DNA of 64,000 nt from Ulva prolifera. Taxonomy: Eukaryota > Chlorophyta > Ulvophyceae > Ulvales > Ulvaceae. Location: the NCBI GenBank assembly GCA_023078555.1, contig CM041199.1, forward strand, positions 7,259,315 to 7,323,314. The letters are read 5' to 3'. Both the position numbers and the translations under genes were made by a program. Positions within the stretch are counted from its first letter, which is position 1. Each line of letters opens with the position of its first letter. A model generated the notes under the pieces. That model saw only the letters and a list, made by a program, of their open reading frames with translations, ran no database searches and had not been told where the DNA came from. This document shows, piece after piece, positions 1 to 12,700 of this stretch.

Positions 1-871
1 CAGCACACCTGTTGCTGGCTCCTAGTACTTAAATCTGTGTCGCTATGCGCTTGCTCATGCTGTGGGAGTCAGTTTCCGTAGCCCGTGTGCACCTGTCATT
101 GATTTGGCAGTGAGCAAATTCCACACATGGCACAAGACAGACGTCCTGCTGAACCTCTGCAAGAGACTGACAGTTCCGATCAGGCAAACCTGGCTGATTC
201 GGCAGATGTAGGTGGCTCCAATCTGCGCAGAAAGCCAGCTGCGACTGATGTTGTGTCTCGTGGTGTTGCTGAAAAGTTTGCCGAGCTCGAGAGAGGCTGC
301 CATTGAAATGATGTCTGCGAAGCGCTGCTGTGCAACTGTGGAGAGGCTGTGGAATATATTTCTAGACAACTCGACCTCCAGGAGAAGGTCAATGAAAAAA
401 AGTACGCTGGCAACGACATAGTGCACCAAAATCAACCTCCATCACCTAGGCGATGATGATGCAGCTGTGGACGAAATTCGATGTTTTGAACATCTGCTTG
501 GTTTTGTTGATGAAGTGTATGAGGAAGACTCTTCTGGATCTGGTGTGCCAGAACGAGGGTGCAGTAGCATGTGGCCTGCAGCTAGTCTGACAGCCTAGCA
601 GCATCTCCATCGTCGTCAAGTTGCTCAGGAGACGCAGATAATTGATAGGCGGTGCAATAGGTGTATCTAGGTGGCTGTGGACGTGTTTGTGCCGTGCCAT
701 TGGCCGAAACTGCCTCCTCCACATGTTTAACAGTTTTACAGGTAAAGCAGGAAAACACTAGTTTAAAACACGTTTAAAGTAAAGATTTTTTAGCCTATTT
801 TACTTTTATTTTACTTTAGCTTTGTTAATTAACGTTAAATCGTGCCCCCAGATGTTAAATTTACAGCCCTA
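1..871 (-). mobile_element. hAT-like transposon, copy 1, cut by the window edge
   Basis: This segment is the reverse complement of 53923-54793; positions in the two copies add to 54794. The inner end, at 871, carries the terminal word tagggctgtaaatttaac read on the minus strand, the same terminus as the complete copy at 53923. The base count and every long reading frame in the two copies agree, so they look identical or nearly so. The next 8 bases (872-879, gtcggggc) are the presumed target duplication; its partner lies left of the window. It encodes no intact transposase, so it is probably non-autonomous. The hAT assignment rests on the TAGGG-type ends and the 8-bp target duplication of copy 2. 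Confidence 0.8.
127..456 (+). pseudogene. Possible decayed reading frame inside the hAT-like element
   Basis: A frame starting at ATG 127 runs 59 codons to TGA at 304-306, then stays open to 454-456. It is rich in Ala, Asp, Glu and Arg and has the composition of real coding sequence. The same frame is present in copy 2 on the minus strand, at about 54338-54667. It may be a leftover of the parent transposase gene. No BED finger or hAT dimerisation motif is recognisable, so the identity is open. Confidence 0.25.
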
Positions 872-3800
872 GTCGGGGCAGCCGCCATGAGCCTCATGTG
901 CCTCACTCACTCCAGTGTGGCGAGGGTCACCACAGGCGCCCGCGTGTGTGCGTGTGTTGATAGTCTGCTGCCACGGCGGTCGACAAAGCGTTGGTGTCGA
1001 CATGTACAAGGGCCCGTCAAGTGTACGTCGACCAACAGATGACCCGGGTCAACACACAGCACCACGTCACCCCGCCAGCCACATCCGTCATGATGTTCGG
1101 CATGGTAGCTCATTTGTTTCTGACCATGGCAATAAAGCTGTGCTGCGTTGCGCAGTGCATCAGAATGGAGAATGTTTTAAATGTGTTCTACTGTATCTAC
1201 CCTCTTTGCTTAAGCAAATTGCGTTGTCACTGCGACGATCACACAATTACGTTGATCTCACAGAGCCATCTCATAGAGATTTGTGTGCGATCGCGAAGTG
1301 ATGTGCATCGATGCCAAGGCAGGCTGCGGCGCCGGGCAGAAAAACGGGTATAGGCGGTGGCAACCAGTGTGTCAAGTAGAGCTGAATTTACTTGGCTCGC
1401 CCGATAAGGACACAGTCGAAACGCAAAGAAGAGCACAGAGTCAGAGAGGCAGCGCTGCAGGTGTTTCCCCCCAAGCCACAGTGCACCATGACCCACTCAT
1501 GACATCGCCGTAAGGCACCGCAGCGACTGAACACCACCCACTCATGCAGAAATCCCCACAACCTGTACACTCGATGGCTGGTGTGTAGTGTGGTACCCTG
1601 CCATATGGGTGCATGCTCTACTGTGGTGTGGGTGCATTGCGATATCGCGCGGACCGGGCTGGTGGGCATGTTCTGGTGCTGCTTGCTGATTCCAGAGTCC
1701 TACCTGCCACAACACCTCGGTCCAGGTGTAACTCTGCCGTGCTCGGTGGGCAACACCAGTCGGGGCAGCCAGCAGGTGTCTGGGAGTGTCCTTGGAGGGC
1801 ACACACGGTGATATCCTTTAGATCTGGACATGTACATATCCATGTTATCATGCATGTATACATAAATATACCGGCAGGGCTGTGGTACGCGGTCGTGCAC
1901 GGCCGAGTGCCATGAATGAGTGAGTGGACTTCCGAGTGGATTCCGAGAACTGGCAGCATGCCTGGCCTCGGTCCTTTGTAACTACATAAACACACATGAG
2001 GAGCACACTCTACGTGTGAAACTACAGAACGGGCTGATAGCATGCGTCTGCCTGGAGAGATAACAGCAGGAGGTGCTCTGAAGGTCTTCGTGGAGGCGGG
2101 CCCAGCACAAACGCAGCTGAGAATCACTCGACCACATCTGACACCCACCTCGCAGTCATGATGTAGATTGCATCGGCTACCGTGCTTCTACCGTCGTTGC
2201 CAGTGTGCGCTACGGTCGATACAGGCGCAGCTTTTTAGCATGTGGTTACTCTGCCCCTCGCGAGGCGCTTGAGACCCAAAAACGTCGATGTCCAGACGCT
2301 AGCTTGTTCAGATCCGTTCATTCGTGTATGAGATCACAGAGGTATAGATTCAGGATCCAGCTGGGGAATCCCCTTGGTGCAGCACAGTGAGATTACAGCT
2401 GTCGCCTACAGCTGTGGTGCAGACCCCAAGGACCCCCCCCTCTCCAAAGGCACCGAGAACTTCTGAATTGAACGCCTTGAGCTGATCAAGCAAGCAGCAG
2501 GACGGGGCTGTGAGCGAGGTGCAGCAGTGGGCTGGGCCCTGTTTTGGCAGTGCAAGGGCTGTTCTCTGAATCCGCTGCCTGCAATCTGCGAAGCTCTAGT
2601 TCTTCATTCGGCTACAAGCCAAGATATGAAGCTCCTGGAATGATGAAAAGTATTGTTGGCTTCGTCGATCGACAGCTCTGCTGTTTGTGTACCTAGGTGA
2701 AGTGCTTGGCTGTTGGTCAAGCTGTCAACAAGGAATGTATACAAAAGCAGTGAGCCACAACGACAGCCCACACGTGTGAGCGCATACGTAGCGGACAGGT
2801 GGATTCTCAGGCAGGTGGCGCCGCTTTGGGGGAGCATGCGGAACATCGACACGAGGTCCCAGCAGTGCTGACCATGAGCTTTGGAAGCTATACCGACGCT
2901 GCGCCAACTTGGGCGCGTAGCAGTTTCTCGCATTGCAATATAATTGCAACACATGTGAGCCTACATACGTGCCCGGAGCCGCCTCGGCAATGCTCATGTT
3001 GCCGCTAGCTCTGTGCAGATTGAGCGCTGATGACCAGGCGCGATGTATGATACGCGCATGCGTCCAAGTACACGTTGATGCAAACTGATCGCGCTCAATG
3101 TAAAGACTGAGACAAAATACTACACGTACATGCAATTTGGCTCGTAGGAAGCTGTGATTTTGTCGGTTTCCGGCATGCAAAGGGGCAAACCCGACGGAGC
3201 AGCTTCCTGAGATCTGCAGAGCTACAGCTTGGATATGCCTGGATAGCTCAACTCCTTACGTACCCTTTCCATGCTTGGTAAATGTCGGACAGTGGCAGTG
3301 AAGCTGGCAGCACCGCACAGGGCAAGATGTAGCAGCCGTGAATCAGCGGATACGGAACACACATCGAGGTCTCATACATTCTGACACCATCAAATGTGAA
3401 TAGCAAAGCTGTAAGGGGCGATGACTGTGATACACTGTAGTTGTGCAGTGTGTGGAGATGATCAGACTGGGTATGCGCAACATCACGCGTGGCACATGCA
3501 ATACCACAGTTGGGGTGAGGGCAGACACCGCTGCTGCAGATCCAGTGTGCAACTCATCATCAGCTGTGCGTGGCTGTCCCCGTAAAAGTCTATGCAGGCA
3601 TGTGGCCAGAACATTGATTTCAGTGCATGCATACGGTACATCAGTACATGCATGCAGGCATCTGCATTACCTGGTCGAGCCCATGCAACAGGCACTGGAG
3701 TTGTTCACACAGAGAGTAAAGCATAAGATCTGCACCTGGTAAAGCCCAGGCAAAAGGCAGTGGAGTTTTTCACACACCAGCACTGGCATATGTGGTGCAA

Positions 3801-4324
3801 TTTGGGCCCAGTCACCTTGAGCTGGTATCCTGATGGAAAATCAAAGCCGGATACACTTTACCTCACACACACACACACACACACACAAAGACAGAGATAA
3901 TGTGATACAAGGGCCGTGATGAGGAGGTAGAGGCAGGTTGCACAACAGGAAAAGCACCAGAAGAGGAGCATGCATGTACAGCATGGCACATCCAATTGGC
4001 CACAGCCAAGCCCAGCATCCCATTTGCACATGAAGATAGAAAGAGTGGGGCTGTGTGCACAGGGACATTTGCTTGGAAGTGGTGTCGATATGCCCCAGCC
4101 TCAGGTGACCGGCTGTCTTTCAGCTGTGAGGTGGGTGAGCAGCTTGGGTGCTCCGCGGCTCTCACATTACACATGCTCACATCATGCATGAATGAGGCTG
4201 CTGAAGTGGCATCTGACCAGGTTGGTGAGTCACCATTTCAGCACCTGCGTCATATGCCTGCCTGGAACGCAGCTGCTTGCTCCCCAGCTTCATACGGCTG
4301 GCATGCACCTGGCAGCTCGCCTCG
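872..4324. other. Spacer without a recognised gene
   Basis: Only short open frames occur on both strands; none has a recognisable domain or consistent splice sites. The base composition is TG/CA-rich, like the other spacers. Confidence 0.5.
3864..3887. repeat. (CA)n microsatellite
   Basis: An uninterrupted run of about 12 CA dinucleotides in spacer DNA. Confidence 0.95.
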
Positions 4325-4735
4325 AGTTTCGGACACAACCTGTAGCCCGCGCTGCGGCACATTCCCCCGGAACAGCGCATCTTGAAGAGCATCCTTAATG
4401 GGTTTAGCAACTCTGGACGCACGTCAGTTCCAAGCTGGCCGTCCATGGCCCGGATGCACGTGCTGGGGAGCTCCTCGAGGTGCCACATGTCACGGTCCAC
4501 CCAAACGCCGTGGCGCGAACATTCATGCATCGGTGCCGGCTGAATGTCTGCCAAGGCTGTGACCTATGTAGAGCTGATCGTGACTGCTGTCATCGTTCCG
4601 CAGCATCCGCTTACTGATCCGATCGATGCCCAGGACGCCGCGGCCGCTGTTGCGTGGTGGTGCCTCCCCGCCACGCGGCAACGCCACGACAGCCATATGC
4701 ATGCCCTCGGGAACGAGCTCGTGAATGGTGCATCT
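4325..4735 (-). pseudogene. Possible coding remnant of unknown origin
   Basis: Two minus-strand stretches look coding by amino-acid mix. About 4735-4560 reads HELVPEGMHMAVVALPRG and then GIDRISKRMLRND. About 4530-4325 reads DRDMWHLEELPSTCIRAMDG and later FKMRCSGGMCRSAGYRLCP. The first frame stays open into the second block, but no start codon or domain is evident. A CAG/GTGCAT donor-like site follows at about 4314. It could be an exon pair of an unrecognised gene or decayed element sequence. Confidence 0.2.
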
Positions 4736-4765
4736 CATACACACGTGCATCTCACACACACACAC

Positions 4766-4865
4766 GAGCACTACAACCGCACTCACATCTCAGTCCAGCA
4801 GGATCGCGTCCTCTATAGGCCCGCATCATACCGCAACCCCTGCTCCCAAGAGATGACAAGCCCAG
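4766..4865 (+). repeat. Dispersed ~100-bp repeat, copy 1
   Basis: The stretch matches the reverse complement of 55597-55695 at roughly 90 percent by eye. Shared words include ctacaaccgcactcaca, cagcaggatcgcgtcct and gagatgacaagccca. Related sequence also follows the 42-bp word at 55146 and 55798, so this is probably internal sequence of the same small element. Confidence 0.75.
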
Positions 4866-4989
4866 ACTTCCGATACATATCCGCATTGCCACGCTGCAAT
4901 GACACTGACCACACCTGCAGTGCCCACTGGACAAACGCGCCTTTGGAGATGCATATGCGCCCACTGGCAGCGGCCACATCCCCCAATTG

Positions 4990-5409
4990 ACCGACAAACG
5001 TTTAGGTACCTCACGGCAGCCCTGCCCATGCATTCATGAAGCCACACGATTCGACTGTAACTCAAAACGGAACAAGCCGGAACACGGCATGGTCAGGCAC
5101 GTCCCGCCGGAAGCGGTCCCGCTTCCTTTCCTCCGCCCGCTCCGCCGTCGCACCCGTCTCCCGCGCCGCAGCGGCCACGTATGAGGCCGCCGGCGCATGC
5201 GTGACCACGACGTCCACGGCCGCCATCTCCAGGCACGGCATGACCACGACGACGTCCCCGCGGCGATTCAGGTCAACACCCGCGCCCCTCGCGAGGGCAC
5301 GGTAGAGCGGCTCCAGGGCAGACTGCAGCCCGGCGTTCTCTACTTTGTAGCTGGCCCTATCATGATGCCTCCCTCCGGAGGCCTTCTCCCACAGACTGGT
5401 GGCGTGCAA
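4990..5409 (-). mobile_element. Broken non-LTR retrotransposon pol fragment (C-terminal region)
   Basis: The minus-strand frame 5409-5062 encodes a block of the kind found downstream of the reverse transcriptase in algal non-LTR elements: a DVVVTHAPAASYVAAAARET stretch, then TAERAEERKRDRF, then FRLVPF. The usual continuation (VTVESCGFMNA) is present just after an in-frame TGA at 5062-5064, so the frame is broken. Only this C-terminal part remains; no reverse transcriptase motifs lie upstream. A related block on the plus strand at 14.1-14.5 kb supports the identification. The exact clade cannot be given. Confidence 0.6.
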
Positions 5410-7199
5410 ATGGCTACAGAGCCTGTAGTATAGACAATGTACATGTACGGTGCGGAGCGGTGCTCGAGCTGCAGGGGCCTTTTGTCATGGAGGGATTTCC
5501 ATCATACTTGATGACAAAGATTACCAGCTGGATCTGATCAATAAACTAGTACTCCTGTACCGCGCGCTGAGGGACAGCTGCCAGCATGCTGTGAACACGA
5601 GCCACCCCCAACACATTAATGTTCAGACTTGCACAGCTGGCTATATATCTGCCGGTCGGCTCAGGTTCTTACGTCTGGCCGAGTACAGAACAGACATTGC
5701 AACAAGCTCTTGCATGTCATAATGTATGGTCCTGTTGGTGCCGATCAACAGGATCCTCCTGGAGAGCCGGTGTTCGTGCAGATAGCTACACACCAATCGC
5801 CCTACCACCGGTTTCACAGCTGCAAAGCCCCGGGGTTGTTGTGAGTGTCTCTGTGTCACGGCACGGTGTTTGGCTTTGCAGCATGGGCTGCCTGTGCTTT
5901 CGGGCCTCTGCCAGTGCACTGCCATGGCGCCGAGCTGAGGGACGGGGTGCAAGCAGGGGTGGGTGTGCGAGTGTGCTTGTGGGCTATGGGGGCCCGTGTG
6001 TGTATACTATACTAGTAGCTGCGGCCAGGGCGGGTGCTGACGTGCGCGGTCGCATGGGTGTGTTGGTCTGTGCTACGTGTTGCTTGTAGCTGCTTGTAGC
6101 TGTAGCATGAGTGTGAGGTTCCCTTGGTTGTTGTCTGCGCAGCACCCGCTTCGTCCTTGTGACATAGCGGCAAAGTCAAAATTGTATCAAGCAGGTGTTC
6201 GTGTGGATACTCATATGCCATCTGCATGCAGGGAGTAAGCAGTTGAAATTCAGCTTAAAATTCAGCTCAAGTTTACACAGCTTGCTGGCAAAGGCAGCGA
6301 CGCAGTAGAGGCCATACTTCACAGATGTCCACGGTCGTAGCGTGGCGGCAGCCACCCAAGCCACCCAAGCGGGCACAAAATGCGCACGTGTCAGGGGCGT
6401 AAGCCTGACTGATCAGTACTGACGCTGCGATACAGCAGACAACCTCAGCACCTGCCCTATCGAAGAGCCTTGGAGCTCTCCCACACCCTGCCCACGGCAG
6501 CTACGCTGGACACGGAATCATCCACACCAAGATGAAGAAGTGTACAAGTTGAACAACTGATTAATGAATAAATTGGGCAGACACAGCTTCCGAAGCTCTG
6601 CAGGTATCACTGCCGGCCTCCACAATGGGCCGCACGCGGCCCAGCTTCCAGAATATGCAATGAATAAAGGAACAATCATTATCATGACGCGCAGATCTGG
6701 ATCTAGATGAGCGCGCCCGGAACCTGGGTCCGCGTCGGAGGGAGCAGCGGTGAGAGCGCTTCCCAGAGACCCACCCAGCCATACATCTACACCTACCGAC
6801 CCAGAGCAGCTGCGGCGGCTGTCACATTGCGGGCGGGCAGCGGCTTCCAGCCCGCACAGCCCTTCAGTAAACCGCCGGTCCCCGTCGAGGGAAAGCGCAG
6901 GCCGGTGTCGGCCCCCGCAGCATAAACGACGGCATCGACGAAACAATTTTTCTTTAAAGAATCCACCGTGTTGTACACGCATGCTGCGACGCATACATTT
7001 AAAGCAACAGCAAGCAATGCTGATGGTACACCATCAGCATGGGCACGCACAAGCGCCCCGCCGCGTGCGGATGGGTGCAGCAGTGAGGTATGATCTGCGC
7101 GCACACGGATCCGCAGCGCATCGCGCACAGCACACAGCGCACACTGGCTTCGGCCACCGGCAGGAGACCAGGCGCCGCATCCCCCGCGGGCATGCATGC
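5410..7199. other. Spacer with retroelement-like 3' tail
   Basis: No gene is recognised. A short frame near 5485-5600 (DDKDYQLDLINKLVLLYRAL) looks protein-like but has no start or domain. The part nearest 7199 should hold the 3' untranslated region of the minus-strand gene ending at 7200. Confidence 0.4.
6108..6166 (+). repeat. Retroelement-like 3' tail, copy 1
   Basis: The stretch ends in ttcgtccttgtgacatag and resembles 20160-20253 and 50563-50626, which end in tttgtccttgtaacac. A GT-rich segment precedes it in each copy. It probably represents the 3' end of a non-LTR element family. Confidence 0.45.
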
Positions 7200-9769
7200 T
7201 CACAGTAGCCCCTCCAGCGGCACGGGTACCGAGCGGCCGTCGCTGAAGCGGAAGTCGCGGCCCATCGGGAAGCAGTACTGCTTGAACGACGGCCCGACCG
7301 GCAGCTTGAACCCGCCAAAGTCCACCACCCCCCTTGTGCCATCATACTCCACCCTCGCCTCCTCCCCGTCCCATGACCCCTCATCCACCCCGAACTCCGA
7401 GACGCCCCCCCCGTCCATCGCGCTCATGAGTGTGCTCGGCTGGCGGACGCTGCTGCCCATAGCACTCGCGACGGCAGCGTACGCGTTGCCGCGCGGCTGC
7501 GGGCTGAGGCGGTCCGCTGCGCCGCGTGACGTCGACGCGACGCTGTTGGAGCGCTCCCGCCGCTCCTCACGCTTGCGCGCGCGCTCCTCGCGCCCGGACC
7601 GCAGCACCTCCTGCATCGCCGCCTCGTGGTCGCTTCCGATGCCATACATGAAGGAGTAAGCGAACCCGCTGCCGTCGCTGCGCTCGCCGCCGAGCTCGAG
7701 CTTGCTCTTCGAGCGCACGCTGCGCGGCTTCCACTCGCGGCGCGCCTGCCCCGCATCGCTCAGGTTCTGCGGCGTGCTGAAGCTCCGAGGCCCGAGCCCG
7801 GACACAGATCGGGGCGCCTCCGGCGCATACGCCGCGGGACGCACGTTCGTGCTGTCGTACGGCGCGAGTTTGCTGAGCACGCCACCCCGCGGCTTGTCGC
7901 CACTGTCGCGCGGGTCATCGGCCACCATGAACGAGTCATAGTCCCCCTTCGTCGAGTCGTAATCCCCCTTCAACTCGAGGGGTGTCCCCGCGGACGCGAG
8001 GCTGAAGTTGGACCCCTGGCGCACCATACGGCCGCGCGGCGCGGGGGACGGCGTGGGCGTGGTGCGCGATGGGGAGCGGCCGATCTCGGGGGAGAGGCCC
8101 TGCCGCACCCGCATCGACTCGTTGCCGTAAGTGTAGCGGTGGCGGCCCGGCCGCTGCGCGGCACCCTGGACGATCTTGTTTGAGCTGCGTTCGCTGCGGG
8201 GGCGCCACTCGCGGGTCGATCGCGGCAGCGAACTCGCATTGAACGAGCTGTGCGCTGGCGGCTCATGCATGACTGACTCCACGGTCTCGAGCGCCATCAT
8301 CGTCGATTCAGAACGCAGGCGGCCAACCGCGAAAGACGAGCCCTTATGCTCCAGTTCGTCCAGCCGCATGGCGGAGGGGTCCATGGTGCCCTCAAGATTG
8401 GCCGTCGCAGCCGCCGCCGCGTCCTTCACCTTGTAATCGTCCTCTGAAGTGTGAACAGATGGGTGGCGGGAGTGCGTGCGGATCGCGAGTTCCTGCGGCG
8501 GATCGTCGAGGCCCTCATGCGTGTCCAGCAGCGGCGGCGGCAGCGCCGGCGGGGCGCGAGTCTCGTGAAGGGCTCGCGGCTCCGCGAGAGGGTTGCTATG
8601 CGTGTACGTGGCCGGCGGCGGCGCATCCCCCTCATCGCGCGTGGACAGCGGCGGCGCCGCCTGGATCTCGCCTCCGCGGCCCGAGAAGAGGAACTGCGTG
8701 TAGTTCCGGAATGCAACGACGGGGCCCGAGGCCCCGCGGGTTGGGGTCTGCACTAGCGCGGGGGGGCTGTCGGTGGGGGCCGCGGTGCCGCCGCGGCTGT
8801 TTGGCGAGGGGAGTTCCACCGATGCGTTGTTTGGGTTTGGGCTCAGGTCGCGCGTGAGGTTCTTGCTGGAGCGGCGGGAGCCGCGGTTTTTGAAGGGCAG
8901 GGCCGCGAGGGTGCGGCGGGAGGCGCGCAGGGCTGCGGGGATGGACTTGGACTCCGATGGGAAGGAGGGGTCTGCGGGGAGGACGACCGCGTCGGAGGGG
9001 GGAGTGGAGGGGGGGTCCACGGCGGCAATGGTGGGGGCTTTCGGGTGCGGCTCCGTGACATGAAGGTCTTGCATGCTCGAGTCTGCAGATGAGAATGAGC
9101 TCGTTATTGATAGCCGCAACTTCTTGCGACTAGAAATTGAAACTTCAGTTCAAACTACACAGGCAGTGCACTGGCAAATGCATCCGGAGCTATGCATGAG
9201 CGCAGCAGCTGCGCGGGTTCGCTGTATTTGAAGCATCTATCGTAATGCTGAGCTACATTGCTTGAGGAAGCCTGCATGTGCTTGCAACATACCAGTCGTA
9301 ACATTGCTATCTGAAGTAGCCCAGGCTGGCTGTCACCACATGCATTCGGTATGCGTGCCCCCGTCAACTCGGAGTTGTCAATGTCCAATACTACTAGTAG
9401 GATACGGCTCAGTAAATTCAGATTGGCACACATGCTCCAGGCTGTGCAGATAATGATGTAAAGTTGGATCGGCTGTGCCACAAGTGCACACGTGTACTGC
9501 AGTTGAGACATGTACTCATGCATGCTACACATGCATGCGGATGGGGGTGGCGACGTACCCAGGAGGCTGCTGGAGTCCGCGTTGCCACCGCGGCGGCGCT
9601 GCAGGGCTCCGGACCAGCCGGCGCTCAAGCTCCTCGAGCCGTCGCCGCCGCGGCCACGCCCCGACGTCCTCCGTGACCGCCCCGTCCGTGGCGCGCTCTC
9701 TTGAACGCCGGCAGACGCCGGCCTTGCCGCCCCCGGCGAGGACGGCACCGTGGCCTGTCTCTGTTTCAT
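7200..9769 (-). CDS. Ser/Pro-rich, largely disordered protein; paralogue of 15720-17471
   Basis: Two exons fit: 9769-9559 and 9082-7200. The donor is GTACGT, the acceptor CTGCAG, and the phase 1 junction closes a Gly-Thr frame to Asp-Ser-Ser. This gives 697 residues. The protein is rich in Ser, Pro, Arg and Ala and shows no membrane segment or catalytic motif. Basic residues before Ser (RRSSK, RKREERRERSNS) suggest kinase targets. A REW-[RK]-PRS-x-RS motif occurs twice, near the middle. The C-terminus (FKQYCFPMGRDFRFSDG, then RSVPVP) matches the end of the other Ser-rich protein, which has FRTYDFGLSRKFTFSDG. A similar FRNY..FLFSGRGG stretch lies in the N-terminal third. I do not recognise the family. 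Start at 9769 is the first ATG of the exon; an upstream exon is possible. Confidence 0.7.
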
Positions 9770-12700
9770 GCTTGCGGGTACAGTGGCGTACAGTGGCGCA
9801 GGGCGTCGTCGGGTGAGTCAGCGTGTGCTGCAGGATCAGGAGCCGCGGCTTGGTGGCAGTGCACTACTAGGAGTGCTGAGACCGCTTCTTCAAAATGGCT
9901 TCTTCAAAATGGCTTGGCAATCAGTGTTGTCCCAGAGTCTTGGCAATCAGTGTTGTCCCAGAGGCGCGTTCAGTGCAGTGCCTGCAGATAATACATGCCA
10001 TGAGTGGGAGTCAGCTTGTACACTAATCATGTATGCAGACATTTGATAGGGATAAGCAGTTGATGACAGCCGAGTCTGCTGTGCACACTACGTCCTGCAC
10101 ATGTTGTACCTTGAAGTGTTACACAGAACAGTGTCCGGGTTTGCCTCTCCTGCCGTGCATGCATTGGTGCACTGTCCGGCTATGTCCTTGTAGCCCAGAA
10201 GAGTGCGCGGGCGTAAGCATACACAAAGACAGCACAAGCGCCTCCCACACATGGTGCATGATGCCCGTGTATGAGGCGGGTGCCACTCGAACGCAATGCA
10301 GATCTGATTACTCAGATCTGATGATGTAGATCCGGTTCACTCTTTTGTAACACCAGATCCGAATCACGTGCGCCACATGGCCGTCTGCGCACCGCGACGC
10401 GCGGCAACATAATTCGGGTGTACGTGTCTGTCACCCCTGCTGTCAGCATGCGCGCATGTCGAATGTGGTCATGGGTGACAAACTGCAGCACTCCGGCAAC
10501 GAAGCCGGGCCACATCTCGAGATAACAGCAGCCACGGCCACAGGCCGCGCGCCCGCTTCTGCGCTGGCAGCTCACCGTGGCTGCTACGTGACTGCTACCA
10601 GGGGCAACATACCGTTATCGATGGTGAAAGCTCCCAGCCGTATGCAGGAACACAAACAGGAAACATGATACTAAGAAGCTCCGCTGCAGAGAGTTTTTTG
10701 TTGCGATACTGTGAGTCCATTCAACCAGCGGGAAGTGTATCGAGATAATACGCATACGCGAACGTGCAGAGAGCTTTCAGACGTATTGTAGTCAGTGATC
10801 ACATCATCACGAGGTGTGCGCGAACGCACCAGACACATGCATGCTACACCCATTGCATCTGAAAGGTAGCACATACTAGTAGCAGGTGGCCCGCTGGGGA
10901 CCAAAACATGAGTTCGATCGGGCTGCATCCGACACGACACACGTACTCACGTGTACGCTAGCCGAGGGTGTGGCACAAATGTTCACAGCGCCACACGCGC
11001 GTCATGCAAACGACAGCCCGCGCGGCAGGCGCGTGGATACGCGCCGACCACATGGTCATTTGTTTCGCCACCATCCCCATTCGCCTTTTCACTGAGATCG
11101 ATGGCGTTCGATCGTGTCACCTGCGCTTGTCATCTATGCCCTCCGATTTCCTGCGCATATGCGATTGCGTCCTGATGCTACAACTGAGCCCCGATGCAGG
11201 GGCATGAGCCAAAGCTTTCACAGCTGCCATGGAAAGGGCGACACACTACTGAAAGTCTGGGGCGCGCAACAGCCGAGCGGTTCACAACCTACGCGCCCAC
11301 CAGCAGCGATACGTCCCGGGATGATCAGCCAACTGTGGGTAGGGTAAGCCGGGGTATGGTAAGGTAAAGTAAATATGGGTTCGCGTACTCTCATGGTGCG
11401 TCGATGACCGTCATGAAGTACAGCGTCGATACTTTCGTCAGGCCCTTTCGATGTCATATTTCAGTGCTAGCGCTATGATAAGAAAAGCTCCTCGTGCGCT
11501 TCTAAAATCCCTGCTGCACGTGCTGCCGCGAGAAGTCAAGCCTCATGGCAGGCGGGCACAGCTGGCTAGCCAATCGAATCGGATATCCACCAGAGCAGCT
11601 GTGTGAACAGATACCTGCTGCAAAGGAGCCCAAGAGTACATAATGTGCTAAAAATGTGATACATGGCGCAGTTGCGAAAGTCTCGCGGTCGCTGTCTCTG
11701 CAGAGATCTGTCTACCCACGACTGAACTTGCAAGAATCCCACACGACGCGACGAGGAGGATGCACGTGCGCATTTGCGTACACGCTCCCGCGCGCGCTGG
11801 CGGCCTCATGACCGACTGCGTCGATCGTTCGAATTGTTCAATTGCTACCTGACACTGACGTGCGTCCTCGCGGCTGCAGCCCTGGTGCCAATCATCGCAT
11901 CCGAGATGTTCAGCCCTTTCAACTGGAAGTGACGAGCAAATTGATAATCGCCTACGCCCGTGTGCTCTACTGTAACGTGTGCGCGAGTTCGACTGGTTCC
12001 ATGGCCACTAAAAGGGCTGGCGGAGCGCTAGCTATCAAACATCGTCGCGCAGCACCCGCAGCACCATCACCACCCCCAAATAGAACTACAATTTAAATAT
12101 GACCGTCATTTTGAGGCTGTTTTGGAATCAGGGCACGGCAGTGTCATCGAGAATTGCAAAGCGTGCACCTGTCGACCGGTCGACAGGTGGACTGTCGAGG
12201 ACGAGACTGGATACGCACATATCGCATGCGTCAATTTACCAACGGCCCTGCACGTATACGAGAAGGATGCGGCATCAATGCTCCGGCCAGAGCTATAAAC
12301 GCACCTGCTGGCTCTTGTGCCTGCAGCCCGATAGTCCACGTACGTAGCTGTAGGCTTGCTCTGCCAAGTATTGTTGCAATTTCGTCGGCTACAGCTAAGT
12401 ATAATGGACGCCTTTCTCAGTGCCGGCAGCTTGTCAGGTTCGTCGACTGCGCCTCAAATGGTGCCAGCGCCGCTGCTTGAGAGATAAATATGATGCTGAC
12501 ACTTGCCGGAGCGCACGCAGGGGCTGCAAGGAGGCGGACATCTGTAGACACTGGATGCACTGGGAAGCTCACGGCCTCGGAATCCCGTGAATGCAGAATA
12601 CGTCGCCCAAGTCTGCCCTGCACTGCGCTCAGATGGAGCATGCTTGCAGTTGCAGTCGGGACCGCCCGCACTGGCGCCTCTGCCATGCGCATGCGCATGC

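Noticed and set aside
1-871. Protein genes in the hAT-like element (126 and 92 codons)
   Set aside because: They occur identically in both transposon copies, lack domains and read through terminal and AT-rich subterminal sequence.
11780-11860. tRNA-like GTTCGAATT word
   Set aside because: No matching A box, acceptor stem or anticodon arm could be drawn around it.
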